64,000 bases of DNA from Bacteroidota bacterium (GCA_016720655.1 JADKKE010000002.1:186001-250000); one strand, 5' to 3'. Counted from the stretch's first letter, positions 18,666 to 28,397 are shown. Made by a program: numbers and translations. Notes: generated by a model from the sequence alone, not told the origin.

Positions 18666-19925
18666 ATGTCTATTTCAAAAATAACAGTTCTGTGTCTGCT
18701 TTTAGTAATTAATCTATTCAGCAAGGCTGCAAATGTCGACACATGGGTTCAAAAAACAGATTTCCCAGGACCTGCACGGATCAATGCTGTCAGCTTCAGT
18801 GTACGTGGACAAGCATTCATTGGAACCGGTGAAGACAGTCAGGGAAATCTGCTAAATGATTTCTGGAAATACGATCCGGATCTGAATGCATGATCACAGG
18901 TCGCGGATTTTGGTGGAACTGCACGCAAAGGAGCAGTAGGTTTCGCTCTTGATACTCTCGGTTATGTCGGCACCGGTTATGATGGCACCTTGTTCTTTAA
19001 AGACTTTTGGTCATTCAACCCTATAAGCAATAGCTGGCAAATTGAACAGGAACTTGGATTGTACACAGACCCTATTTATTCTTCAGGCAGGCGCGATGCT
19101 GTTGCTGTAGTAGCGCTTTCAAAAGCCTATATCATGTGTGGTTATGATGGTTCATCAGGTTATGTAAAACAGACCTGGCAGTTTGATCCAACTGCTGACA
19201 CATGCTGGACATTGAAACGTAACCTTGCGAATGTTTCCGACATTGCTTTGTTTGGCCGCCGATGGTCCGTTGGTTTTGCGATTCAGGATACGGTATATTT
19301 AGGAACAGGATTTTCATTTTCACAGGATCTGAAAAAAGATTTCTGGAAATACAATCCACTGCTTGATGCCTGGACACAGATTGCTGATTTTGGAGGTGAT
19401 TTTAGATCCAATGCAATCGCTTTTTCGTTGTACAATAAAGGTTATGTAGGTTGTGGAATTTCCAATGCATACGAAAATGATATATGGAGATATGATCCTT
19501 TTCACAATGATTGGACTGCAGTTGCATCGTATGGAGGCGCTCCCATTTGCAATGGAATATCTTTTATCATTGGCAATCGCGCGTTCGCGGGCTTGGGCAA
19601 TGATAGTTTGTATGCGACTCAATCAGATGTTTGGGAATATATTCCTGACAGTACTTCCGGAATTGGAGAGATAGAAAATAATTCTGTTTTTACTGCTTAT
19701 CCAAATCCGGTTGTTGATTATCTTGAGATAAATTCAACTAATTTTTTTCCGGCAAAAAATACAGTTTGTGAAATCTATTCCTCAAGTGGTCAATTGTGTT
19801 TACAAACTGTGCTAAGCAATTCAAGAACACAGCTAGATTTGCAGTCCTTTTCTTCAGGAGTATATTTTTATTCAATCACCCTGAATACAAAAAAGATTAC
19901 CTGTGGAAAGTTCATTAAAAAATGA
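18666..19925 (+). CDS. Kelch-repeat secreted protein with T9SS sorting domain, interrupted by an in-frame TGA
   Basis: Predicted secreted beta-propeller. It has a signal peptide (MSISKIT... to SKAANV), then at least five kelch-like blades with the pattern FWKYxPxxxxW..GYVGxG, and a C-terminal T9SS sorting domain (AYPNPVVDYLEINS ... SSGVYFYSITL, KFIKK). A TGA at 18891-18893 falls exactly where every other blade has Trp (DLNA-stop-SQVADFGG versus LLDAWTQIADFGG), and the same frame continues to 19925. TGG to TGA is a single change, so this is a sequence error or a fresh nonsense allele. A downstream start would lack the signal peptide. Length with Trp is 419 residues. Confidence 0.85.
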
Positions 19926-19941
19926 TTCCCACAGGTAATCC
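19889..19941 (-). terminator. Terminator hairpin between the convergent kelch and lysyl oxidase-like genes
   Basis: A perfect 12-bp inverted repeat (GATTACCTGTGG at 19895-19906, CCACAGGTAATC at 19929-19940) is flanked by A6 at 19889-19894. Read on the minus strand it is a hairpin followed by six T, so it fits termination of the lysyl oxidase-like gene. The left arm lies inside the last codons of the kelch gene. Confidence 0.75.
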
Positions 19942-19959
19942 AATACTATTTTATGGGAT

Positions 19960-22569
19960 TTATGGTCTCAATACATAGATGAAAGATTGGCTTGTGTTTT
20001 CAATAAGGGAATAATCAGAAGACTCAACAATCCAGTCTCCATTCAAATCTTCGCTTACATATCCTGTGGTAAAACTTTGAGCTTGATTTTCAATCATGCT
20101 GTAATCAGAAGACTCCAGAAATTCATCCTGATTTACATCACCACTATACAAAGCAAAGACTCCTCCTCCTACTGATTTCTGATTTGATCCATACGCCTGG
20201 TTCAGGGAAGTTGTAAAATCGTAGGTTAATGTTCCACCGGTGAGGTTCATTGCAGTATTGCTCCAGGTTTGAAGTGCGTTGCGATGTTGAATACAAACTA
20301 AACAGTTCTTGCCGGATAATCCTAAAGGAATCTGAACACTTGTCATTCCATTGGTTGCAAGGATTGCAACTCCGGAATATACCACAGGATAACCAACGAT
20401 ATTCTCAATAAGTTCCACCTGAATTGTATCACAAATTGAAGGATGATTGGATGGGTCTGAAACTGCTACCATTGAATTCGGACCGTTATAAAAACCTTCG
20501 ATAAAAAGTTTCAGGTTCAGTGCTGATGTGCTTACAACTGTGAAATTACTGACAGTACAACCAGAACAACTTCCATTCGAAATACAAATCAATCCTGTTG
20601 TAGCAGCTGCAGGAACTACAGCAGCAATCTGGTTGTCATTATTTACAGTATAAGAAGCAGCGGCAACACCGTTGAATGTCACACTGGTTGCACCTGTAAA
20701 TCCACTACCAGTTAACAAGACAAGTGTACCAGGGCCACCGGATATTGGGCTCATCGCAGCAACTGAGATTGCAGGTGTCACCGAAGTTGAAATGCTGGAG
20801 CTTCCTGTGCAACCTGTTGCAGAGCTGGTAACTGTGACAGTATACTGTGTCGAAGTACTTGGTGTCACTGCAGGATTCTGAGATGAAGAAGTGAATCCGG
20901 CCGGATTGGAAATCCATGCATAAGAGAATGTCTCATTGTTGAGAACAGTCAAAGTCCAGTTTAAAATTTGTCCCACATCCACTGCGGCTCTGTCAACCAC
21001 AATTAATTTCCAGGTACCATTGATGGTTCCTGTGAGAGCAGTATTCAGATTACCATCCGGTTTATAAGTACCCGTAAATGGGGCAACGCCGGCTGAAATG
21101 TTCGTTGCTGCTGACATTGAAAAAATAGTATTGGTAAAATTGTCGCCACTACCACCTCTTCTGTTGCTCAAAAGTGTAGAATCTCCTGAAGGAGCTTTCA
21201 CCCATACTTCAATGTCACCGTTGTATGTATGGGTGAGATTAATTTTTACACTAACAATTGCACCGGAAACAAGTGTAGATGGAGTGATACCCGAAACAAC
21301 CAAAGGTGAATAAACCGGAGTTGCACCTGTCGTACTCGAGTAATCAATAATATTCACCGGTACACTTGTTGTGAATCCAACCGGTCCCTGTTGCGGAATA
21401 TTCGAAACAGAAGCTGATAATTGCGTAGGAGTTCCAGCGCAAAGTGATGCAGGTGTAACTCCGGAAGAAACATTCAGTGAATTAACTGTGACGGTTATCG
21501 GAGTCGACGTGAATACACAACTTGTATTTGTCGCAGTAACAGTATAGGATCCGGGTGTAGTGATTGTGACGGCTTGTGTTGTTTCGCCATTGGACCACAA
21601 ATAAGAAGCAGCGGCACTACAGGTAAGTGTAACGGATTGACCCGGGCAAATTGTGGTTGGTCCACTAACAGAAACCGTAGGTGTTCCTGACTGTTGAGTA
21701 AGCGTCCAGGGAACTACCATGATGTTATTATTCTCTTTGGATTCGAGAAAATAATTCAAAGGATCAATTTGAGCAACGATATAATATTGTCCATTACATA
21801 CTCCGGGTGGGATATCAATCCACATCCCATCCAAACTTTGGTAATAAATATCTGTCCATCCTGATGAAATTCCCTGAAATGTTGGCGAACAACTATAGCT
21901 TCCACCTCCTAATCCGAAATTCGGGAAATTTCCATTGGTTAATGTCGCGCCCGCAGAGTCGACACAATGTCCATTGTAGGTAGAACAACTTCCATAATCC
22001 ATAAGGCAAAATGCAAGCTTTGCTCCATTACCTACTATAGGCCAATTCAATGGATTCGGATCTGTTGTGGCTGTTCGCAATGTAAATACTCCCCAATTGT
22101 CAACATGCATATGTCCATGGGTAGGGTGATATGTCATTGTACCAGCATCTCTGTCATAATAGGACATGACAGAATCTGTTTTATGATACACGCGTTGTTT
22201 GATCAATTGCTTTGGCGCACTACCATCCGTACATGAAGTCGGAGCAGATCCATAAAAAGTATCTGTTCCGCAAACATAAATTGCCTGCGCCCGGATTTCC
22301 AATGGACCAAAACCTGTATTTGGTGTACTTACAGAAATTCTTAATCGACCATTGTTCGCTCCGTTACCGGTTTGGGAATATTCAATCACTCCACTTGAAC
22401 CACTAACCAATAAAGGAGGTCGGGCGATGCCGATGTCAGGTAGCAAATCACAATTGTTGGTACCATCTTTACAACTGCAAGTTTTTGCATTTGTTGTAGT
22501 ACATTGAGCAGTACTCAAATTTGGAATCATTAACAAAATTCCAAGACATAGACGTAAGATTGAATTCAT
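19960..22569 (-). CDS. Secreted lysyl oxidase-like multidomain protein with P-domain, IPT domain and dockerin-like repeats
   Basis: An 869-residue exported protein with a signal peptide ending near residue 21. Residues of about 45-285 resemble the copper amine oxidase family of lysyl oxidase. There is a His cluster (HPTHGHMHVDNWG, His148/151/153/155) and the conserved block GISSGWTDIYYQSLDGMWIDIPPGVCNGQY, then VAQIDPLNYFLESKENNN. After a PKD/Ig-like linker comes a proprotein-convertase P-domain (about 403-545: THTYNGDIEVWVKAPSGD, NGTWKLIVVD), a Ser/Thr-rich segment, an IPT/TIG domain (about 600-680), and a C-terminal pair of dockerin-like calcium loops (GDVNQDEFLESSDYSMIEN, DLNGDWIVESSDYSLIEN). 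No canonical T9SS sorting domain is visible. Amine-oxidase activity is inferred from the family only. Confidence 0.82.
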   Translation of the reverse strand: MNSILRLCLGILLMIPNLSTAQCTTTNAKTCSCKDGTNNCDLLPDIGIARPPLLVSGSSGVIEYSQTGNGANNGRLRISVSTPNTGFGPLEIRAQAIYVCGTDTFYGSAPTSCTDGSAPKQLIKQRVYHKTDSVMSYYDRDAGTMTYHPTHGHMHVDNWGVFTLRTATTDPNPLNWPIVGNGAKLAFCLMDYGSCSTYNGHCVDSAGATLTNGNFPNFGLGGGSYSCSPTFQGISSGWTDIYYQSLDGMWIDIPPGVCNGQYYIVAQIDPLNYFLESKENNNIMVVPWTLTQQSGTPTVSVSGPTTICPGQSVTLTCSAAASYLWSNGETTQAVTITTPGSYTVTATNTSCVFTSTPITVTVNSLNVSSGVTPASLCAGTPTQLSASVSNIPQQGPVGFTTSVPVNIIDYSSTTGATPVYSPLVVSGITPSTLVSGAIVSVKINLTHTYNGDIEVWVKAPSGDSTLLSNRRGGSGDNFTNTIFSMSAATNISAGVAPFTGTYKPDGNLNTALTGTINGTWKLIVVDRAAVDVGQILNWTLTVLNNETFSYAWISNPAGFTSSSQNPAVTPSTSTQYTVTVTSSATGCTGSSSISTSVTPAISVAAMSPISGGPGTLVLLTGSGFTGATSVTFNGVAAASYTVNNDNQIAAVVPAAATTGLICISNGSCSGCTVSNFTVVSTSALNLKLFIEGFYNGPNSMVAVSDPSNHPSICDTIQVELIENIVGYPVVYSGVAILATNGMTSVQIPLGLSGKNCLVCIQHRNALQTWSNTAMNLTGGTLTYDFTTSLNQAYGSNQKSVGGGVFALYSGDVNQDEFLESSDYSMIENQAQSFTTGYVSEDLNGDWIVESSDYSLIENTSQSFIYVLRP

Positions 22570-22767
22570 GCGTTTTAAGGCTTAAATAATTTAATTAATT
22601 GGGATGTTGCGCAGAGAGAGAAGAAATCCGGGGGCTTGGATCCTTTCTTTGCTAATATAGAAATTTTATTAGAATAATACACCCCAGTGCAAGGTATTAT
22701 TGTTTTTGTCCAAGTGAAATTAGAATTAAAAAAGACCTAAATTGTTCGCCCATCCAAACTGAAAAAC

Positions 22768-24555
22768 ATGAAAGTTGCTTTCAACCGCGTTCTGATTCTA
22801 ATTCTGTTCATCTTCCCTAAACTATCCAGATCTCAGGTAAGTACATATCTTTTTCAATCAGACATCAACACCTACTCAGAACTCTCTTCGGGAACTGTAC
22901 TCGGTGACTCCACATCAGAGGATGAATTTTTTACGGATGCTACTTTACCATTGGGCGGCAGTTCACAATCAGGGCCAGGTATATCAATAGGCTTTCCATT
23001 TCTTTACAATGGTTTTAATTACGATGTATTTGGAGTGAGTGTTAATGGTTGGATCGGTTTGGGAAATGGTTCCGTCAATTTAAATTCTGTATCGAATTAC
23101 TTCCCTTTGAATTCTTCAACAGGAAGTAATTTCATTGCTGCTTTTGCCAGAAATTTACAAGCACAAGGAAATTCTTCAATCCAATACTCAATCTTAGGCA
23201 CGAGTCCGAACCAGGTTTTAGTAATTCAATGGAAAAATTACAGGAAGCATGGGAATTTCGGAGATCAATTCAACTTCCAGATTCATTTGCTGGAAGGATC
23301 GAATCGTATCGAATTTTATTACGGTGATATGGTCAGTAATATTAATGCAAGCTTCGTTACAGTTGGTATGACCGGAAATGATAGCAGTGATTTTAACCTC
23401 AGAGGAACCAATAACGGAGGCTGGGTAAATACGATTAATGGAACCACCAATACAGCTACCTGTGCATTGAATCCATCCACTCTTCCTCCAAGCGGATTAA
23501 GATTTCAATGGGATGCCCCGGCACCCTGCACGGCGCCTCCAATTCCAGGAATTGCTTTGTCTTCCCTGCCAACCGTTTGTCCAAACAATCCTTTCATCGT
23601 TTCACTTTCCGGAAACAGCAGCGGTCCCGGACAAACTTATCAATGGCAATATTCAATTGATTCAATTGCCTGGAATGATCTCAGTGGAGCAACGGCTCTT
23701 TCCTATTCTTCTACGCAGGTGATCGCAAATTGGTACCGTTGCTCGGTTACTTGCAGTGGTATGACTGAATATTCCGAACCTGTGTTTGTTGATTTTAGTC
23801 CACCCACATTGTGTTATTGCACAACAAATCTGGGTGGAGATTGCAATGGCTATGGATCCATTGACAGTGTTCGGATCATTAACACAACACTTGCAAATGT
23901 GGGTACAGGATGTGGAAATCTGACCGCACCCAATTATTCCGACTACCCTCCTGCCGGATTCACAACGACCACTCTTATTCGCAATTCAACTTACGATATC
24001 AGCGTTACGTGTACATTTAATGCAAGCATTTCTCTTTGGATAGATTATGACAGAAACGGCTCCTTCGATGCAACTGAGTGGTTACAAATTTCAGCTTCCA
24101 CTACTCCGAATGTTCCGGCAAGTTATCTGTTCATTGTACCCGGGAATGCAAACCTCGGAACTACTAAAATGCGATTGCGAACCCGGGCTTCCGGATCCCC
24201 TAACGGAGCATTGGATGCCTGCACAGAGTTTTTCTCCGGAGAAACAGAAGATTATACGATTGTGATTGACGATGGCACCGGAATAAAATCAAATCATGCA
24301 AGCTCCGGTCTTTTTCAAGCCTTCCCGAATCCTGCATCTGATCAGGTGATGTTGCTTTCGAAACAAAGTATTCATCAGGCAACAATCCGTATTATCGATT
24401 TGAACGGAAGAATCTGTCAGACAAAAAAAATCGAGCTGTTAAATGCCGGAGAATCGATTAAAATAAATCTGAACGGACTTCCATCAGGAACTTATCTGCT
24501 GGAATGTGTGTCACCTGAAGGAGTTCAACACTCGAAGCTCCAGGTGTTGAATTAA
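22768..24555 (+). CDS. GEVED-domain secreted protein with T9SS sorting domain
   Basis: A 595-residue exported protein, signal peptide ending around SRSQ. The first part (about 25-250) is beta-rich with FPFLYNGFNYDVFGVSVNGWIGLG, a pattern of adhesin-like or nidogen-like surface proteins. An Ig-like segment follows (TYQWQYSIDSIAWNDLSGAT), then a GEVED domain (SLWIDYDRNGSFDATEWLQ ... FFSGETEDYTIVI), and finally a T9SS type A sorting domain (FQAFPNPASDQVMLLSK, PSGTYLLECVS). It is convergent with selD, with seven bases between the stop codons and no terminator. It is probably a cell-surface adhesin or structural protein; the ligand is unknown. Confidence 0.88.
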   Translation: MKVAFNRVLILILFIFPKLSRSQVSTYLFQSDINTYSELSSGTVLGDSTSEDEFFTDATLPLGGSSQSGPGISIGFPFLYNGFNYDVFGVSVNGWIGLGNGSVNLNSVSNYFPLNSSTGSNFIAAFARNLQAQGNSSIQYSILGTSPNQVLVIQWKNYRKHGNFGDQFNFQIHLLEGSNRIEFYYGDMVSNINASFVTVGMTGNDSSDFNLRGTNNGGWVNTINGTTNTATCALNPSTLPPSGLRFQWDAPAPCTAPPIPGIALSSLPTVCPNNPFIVSLSGNSSGPGQTYQWQYSIDSIAWNDLSGATALSYSSTQVIANWYRCSVTCSGMTEYSEPVFVDFSPPTLCYCTTNLGGDCNGYGSIDSVRIINTTLANVGTGCGNLTAPNYSDYPPAGFTTTTLIRNSTYDISVTCTFNASISLWIDYDRNGSFDATEWLQISASTTPNVPASYLFIVPGNANLGTTKMRLRTRASGSPNGALDACTEFFSGETEDYTIVIDDGTGIKSNHASSGLFQAFPNPASDQVMLLSKQSIHQATIRIIDLNGRICQTKKIELLNAGESIKINLNGLPSGTYLLECVSPEGVQHSKLQVLN

Positions 24556-24562
24556 AAGCACT

Positions 24563-25615
24563 TTATCTTACCAGTACAGTTTTTTCTTCCTTTGGAATAA
24601 ATGTACCAATTACAGTAATTTGTGATGCAAGTGAAATTTCTTTGACGGCATAAAAAACTTCATCGATACTTTGTGGATGAACTGCAATGAGCAATCCACC
24701 GCTGGTTTGAGGATCACATAATGTCATAAATTCCGGTCCCTTGACACCATCGACTTTCTTCTCATAGCTGTTCCAGTTTCTGTAGGTATTGTCGGGGAAA
24801 ACAAATTGATTTGTATACGTTTCGATTCCTTCGATCAATGGAACTTTTCCGTTTTCCAAACGTGCAGACAAGCCACTGCCTTCGCACATTTCAATCAGAT
24901 GTCCGAGCAAGCCAAAGCCGGTAACATCTGTCATTGCATGGACTCCTGAAATTTCTCCGAGTCTTTTTCCTTCGGTGTTCAATTGCACCATGACCTGAAT
25001 TGCTGCATCGAGATCCACTGCAGAAATGATTCCGCGCTTGTGTGCTGTTGCAAGGATTCCTGTTCCAATCGGTTTGGTTAGAAGAATCAAATCTCCTTCC
25101 TGCGCGGTAGAATTTTTCCGGATATTTTCTTTTTGTACAAGTCCATTTACTGCAAGACCAAAAATCGGTTCGAGGCTGTCGATTGTATGACCGCCGGCAA
25201 GAGGTATGTTTGCATTCTTGCAAACCTCTTTCGCGCCTGCAATGATTTGTCGGGCTACATCAGTAGATAATTTGTCGACCGGAAATCCAAGTATAGCCAA
25301 AGCGAGCACCGGGCTCCCTCCCATCGCATACACATCACTCAAAGCATTGGCAGCTGCAATTCTCCCGAAATCATAGGGGTTGTTTACAATAGGAGTAAAA
25401 AAATCGGTTGTACTGATCAGGCATTGCCCATTGGGTAATTCGAGCACGGCAGCATCATCTTTGTATTCATTCCCAACCAACAATCCGGGGAAATTTAATT
25501 TCTCCCCTCCTTTTCCCAAAATTTCTTCGAGAACAGATGGAGCAATTTTGCATCCACAGCCTGAACCGCGGCTCATTTGCGTTAGTTTGATTGGTTCATT
25601 GGTAGTTTCTTCCAT
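24563..25615 (-). CDS. selD: Selenide, water dikinase
   Basis: Makes selenophosphate from selenide and ATP, the selenium donor for tRNA 2-selenouridine and for selenocysteine. The 350-residue protein has the catalytic segment RGSGCGCKI (Cys20, Cys22, Lys23, matching Cys17/Cys19/Lys20 of E. coli SelD), so it is the Cys rather than the Sec form. Later come the ATP-binding motifs VYAMGGSPVLALAI, LAGGHTIDSLEPIFGLAV, MTDVTGFGLLGHL and LCDPQTSGGLLIAV. The start lies three bases after the mnmH stop, so the two form one operon. Confidence 0.96.
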   Translation of the reverse strand: MEETTNEPIKLTQMSRGSGCGCKIAPSVLEEILGKGGEKLNFPGLLVGNEYKDDAAVLELPNGQCLISTTDFFTPIVNNPYDFGRIAAANALSDVYAMGGSPVLALAILGFPVDKLSTDVARQIIAGAKEVCKNANIPLAGGHTIDSLEPIFGLAVNGLVQKENIRKNSTAQEGDLILLTKPIGTGILATAHKRGIISAVDLDAAIQVMVQLNTEGKRLGEISGVHAMTDVTGFGLLGHLIEMCEGSGLSARLENGKVPLIEGIETYTNQFVFPDNTYRNWNSYEKKVDGVKGPEFMTLCDPQTSGGLLIAVHPQSIDEVFYAVKEISLASQITVIGTFIPKEEKTVLVR

Positions 25616-25618
25616 GGA

Positions 25619-26665
25619 TTATTTACTACTAAGCATTTCATTGGTTAGGATAAGGATTCGTTTCGAAAAATCGAAATGCGTTTCTCCCGGAGTCATTTCC
25701 AGAATAACTATTTTGGAATTTTTTCTTTCAGCATTTCCGAAGGAATAAGTGTTATCATAATATTCCAACAGAATCTCAACCCATTCATCATAGTTTTTCT
25801 CTTCAAGTGCAGTCAGTGCTTGCTGTGTTCGCAAGCCACCGAGTCTTTTCTTCAGGCGAGCGGTACACTCTGCTAATTCTACGCTTGAAAAATGTCCGTA
25901 TTCATTGAGGATACGTTGAGCACGGATTGCTTTGGGAACTTCGACATCAATCAATGGCGCTTCCTGGATAACTTTAAACAATGAATCCGGGATTTTCACC
26001 TGGCCAATAGCCCGGCTCTCATTTTCCAGCCACAAAATTTTATCGGAGTCAAAAGAACTCCATTGAACAGCCAGTTCATTCTCAAATTGCTCATATGTAG
26101 GTTGAGGTTTTTGTCCCAAAGCGCCAAAGGAAGATCCTTTGTGATGCGCCAGTCCTTCCAGATCGATCACCTGTTGGCCATGCTGACGAAAGTTATTGAG
26201 CAATTCTGTTTTACCGGAACCAGTAGCACCTCCAAGTATTACTGCTTTCCGTGGAATTTCAAATTGTTGCATCGCCCAATTTCGGAACGATTTATAACCA
26301 CCTTTCAGAACATGAACCTGAAATCCCGCCATCCCCAGAACCCAGGCCATAATTCCGGATCTCATTCCACCGCGCCAGCAATAGAGATATATGGTTTTTT
26401 GTATGCTTAGTGCTTTTGCCTGTCGAACAAAGTCTCCGAAAGACGGACCTACCAGATCAAAACCTGCTTGTACCGCAGCTTCCCTACCCTGTTGTTTGTA
26501 GGTTGTTCCGACTATCCTGCGGTGTTCATCGTTCAATAAAGGAAGATTATGCGCACCCGGAATATGACCCTGAGCAAATTCCTTCTGGCTCCGGACATCA
26601 AGCAGAAGCCAGTTTTTCTCCCTTAACTCTTGCAGAAACTCTTCTGTTGTGTTTACTACCGCCAT
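25619..26665 (-). CDS. mnmH: tRNA 2-selenouridine(34) synthase
   Basis: Converts 2-thiouridine at the wobble position of Lys, Glu and Gln tRNAs to 2-selenouridine using selenophosphate from SelD, encoded directly downstream. The N-terminal rhodanese domain carries the catalytic Cys96 (IYLYCWRGGMRSGIMAW), and the C-terminal domain has a P-loop (GGATGSGKT, about 145-153). The 348-residue length is close to E. coli YbbB/SelU (364). The ATG at 26663-26665 overlaps the 3' end of the upstream unrecognised gene by 68 bases, suggesting coupling or a lost stop codon in that gene. Confidence 0.95.
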   Translation of the reverse strand: MAVVNTTEEFLQELREKNWLLLDVRSQKEFAQGHIPGAHNLPLLNDEHRRIVGTTYKQQGREAAVQAGFDLVGPSFGDFVRQAKALSIQKTIYLYCWRGGMRSGIMAWVLGMAGFQVHVLKGGYKSFRNWAMQQFEIPRKAVILGGATGSGKTELLNNFRQHGQQVIDLEGLAHHKGSSFGALGQKPQPTYEQFENELAVQWSSFDSDKILWLENESRAIGQVKIPDSLFKVIQEAPLIDVEVPKAIRAQRILNEYGHFSSVELAECTARLKKRLGGLRTQQALTALEEKNYDEWVEILLEYYDNTYSFGNAERKNSKIVILEMTPGETHFDFSKRILILTNEMLSSK

Positions 26666-28235
26666 CTGCGGGTAAAGTTAACAAGGGTTTTTGAACCACG
26701 GGCGAAATTTTTGCTTTCATTTTTGCCATCACTTTTCCATGATCATACTTTTCATGGTTCAACTGAGCCTGGAACCATTCATGGAATACAACCAACTCCG
26801 GACTCATTATTTGCCAGCGATAATCCGGATCAACAGAATCCAAAAGATCCAATTCCTTCCTTCTGGACTTCCAAACTTTTTTGAAATCGTAACTTTTCCG
26901 GCTCAGTTCAACCAGAATTTTACTAATCAATGCCTGGCGCGCATTTAATACTTCAGACTTCTTTAACCGTTCAACAAATTTCCTGTTGTTTTCAATTTGA
27001 AAATCTGCCTGCTCAAATTTTTCTGATTCAATCAATAATTGAATTTGGAATACACGTTGGGAGAACTTCCATTTGTCTTCGGGGAGGTTAGATGATAATT
27101 CATAAAAAGGCAAATTTCCATTGGTTTTTTTATTATCAAATAGATAATTCACTGTAGTCGAATAATACAAATATTTAGGGTAGAAAGAAACATATTTTGC
27201 TTTCATGTTTGTCATGGGCTCTAAATAAACCAAACAATCATTAGCTTTTAAAGAATTACACGAAAATATATAATACTGAAGAAGTATTTCTTTTACCAAA
27301 ATATCATCTGTTTCATTTCTAAATACTCGCCTATCTAGGTTATGTAAAGTTGAAAAAGCTTCACTAAAATAATAACATTTCATATTAATATTAGCCAAAT
27401 TAATCTTTGCCGTTAAAAGTCTAGTGGTAGAACTTACCGAATTTGTTCGTTCAAGAAAATTAACGAGATTTCGGGAAGTTTGTAAACTGGAATAATAATC
27501 TGAACACAAATCATAATATTCCATTTGATGTAAAAAAAGGTAATATTGTATTCCACTAACTTTTGAAGTTGAAATATTGTTTTGCATTAATTTCATTGAA
27601 TCTTGTATCGAGGCTCTTCTCTCATCAATTTTGCTAATGTGTTTTACCTTTCCAGTGCAATTTAGGTGAAAAGATTCTTCGGCATGATTGAGAAAACTTC
27701 TGTTTCTTTCAACTTTAAATATTTCAAGAGTTAACTTTTTAAAATCGTTTTGTTTCAATATTGTAGCTTGAACCCTTCGTTTTTTATAGAGAGCCAAGAG
27801 TAAAATATCAAAATATTCGTATTTATACGCTTGCTTAATTATTTTATCAAGTTGACTCCAAATGGAGTCTGAGTACCCTCGCGATATTAGCAAATCAAAT
27901 TGAAGTAACTTTTTTCTTAATAGAAATATTTCATTTATTCTTTTGTCAAAATGTGGATTATTATCAAAGGATTGCTTCAGTAATATTACATCCAAAACCT
28001 TTTCATGCAACCTCTTAATTAACTTTCTAAAAGCAGAGGTATTTATCTTTCCATAAATTAACTTTTGCACATTGCTTTCATTGCAATCGTTACCCTGCAT
28101 CATTTTGCGAATCAGAACCAAACTCTGAGTATCAGATGCTTTTTCATTGGAAATATTAATAAATTTTAAAAGTATCTTTTTTTCAATACTGGTAAGTTTT
28201 CCGATTAACCATTGTAGATCAGTAAATTCTTTCAT
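26598..28235 (-). CDS. Unrecognised 545-residue protein, copy A of a paralogous family
   Basis: No family was recognised. The protein is cytoplasmic by appearance (no signal or membrane segment), Lys/Leu/Glu-rich, and probably all-helical, with TPR-like spacing through the middle. It aligns over its whole length with the frameshifted gene at 29819-31340. Shared blocks include an N-terminal IxKLxxxE...LxKF helix, AFxKLxxRLxxKVLxVIxL, LRKKxxQxDLLIxxG, EYxxYDILLxALYxKxR, and a C-terminal FKKVxxSRKK...DYxWxIxSPELxxFHEW. Copy A has about 35 extra C-terminal residues that overlap mnmH and are absent from copy B. Base composition is more AT-rich than the neighbours. It is divergent from the XRE-like regulator. 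Confidence 0.75.
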   Translation of the reverse strand: MKEFTDLQWLIGKLTSIEKKILLKFINISNEKASDTQSLVLIRKMMQGNDCNESNVQKLIYGKINTSAFRKLIKRLHEKVLDVILLKQSFDNNPHFDKRINEIFLLRKKLLQFDLLISRGYSDSIWSQLDKIIKQAYKYEYFDILLLALYKKRRVQATILKQNDFKKLTLEIFKVERNRSFLNHAEESFHLNCTGKVKHISKIDERRASIQDSMKLMQNNISTSKVSGIQYYLFLHQMEYYDLCSDYYSSLQTSRNLVNFLERTNSVSSTTRLLTAKINLANINMKCYYFSEAFSTLHNLDRRVFRNETDDILVKEILLQYYIFSCNSLKANDCLVYLEPMTNMKAKYVSFYPKYLYYSTTVNYLFDNKKTNGNLPFYELSSNLPEDKWKFSQRVFQIQLLIESEKFEQADFQIENNRKFVERLKKSEVLNARQALISKILVELSRKSYDFKKVWKSRRKELDLLDSVDPDYRWQIMSPELVVFHEWFQAQLNHEKYDHGKVMAKMKAKISPVVQKPLLTLPADGGSKHNRRVSARVKGEKLASA

Positions 28236-28266
28236 ATGCCTAATTCGTTAATAATAGTTCCAATGT

Positions 28267-28274
28267 CAAATTTA
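28267..28274 (-). promoter_or_regulatory. Candidate -7 element for the copy A gene
   Basis: On the minus strand the sequence reads TAAATTTG, a match to TAnnTTTG, 31 bases before the ATG at 28235. No TTTG occurs 18 bases upstream, so support is weak. Confidence 0.3.
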
Positions 28275-28397
28275 TTAATCAGATTTCCAAATACTTCGCA
28301 AGGAAATGTTAAATATACTACAGAATTGATTGGAAGCAAACTTGCGTCTAGTCCAAATCAAAATCACTTCTTCCAAAACATTTCAAGCTTACTAACA

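Noticed and set aside
18891..18893. Reassignment of TGA to Trp or Sec
   Set aside because: TGA ends many intact genes here (for example at 17903, 35759, 37055, 47240) and all other conserved Trp positions use TGG. No Sec machinery was seen.
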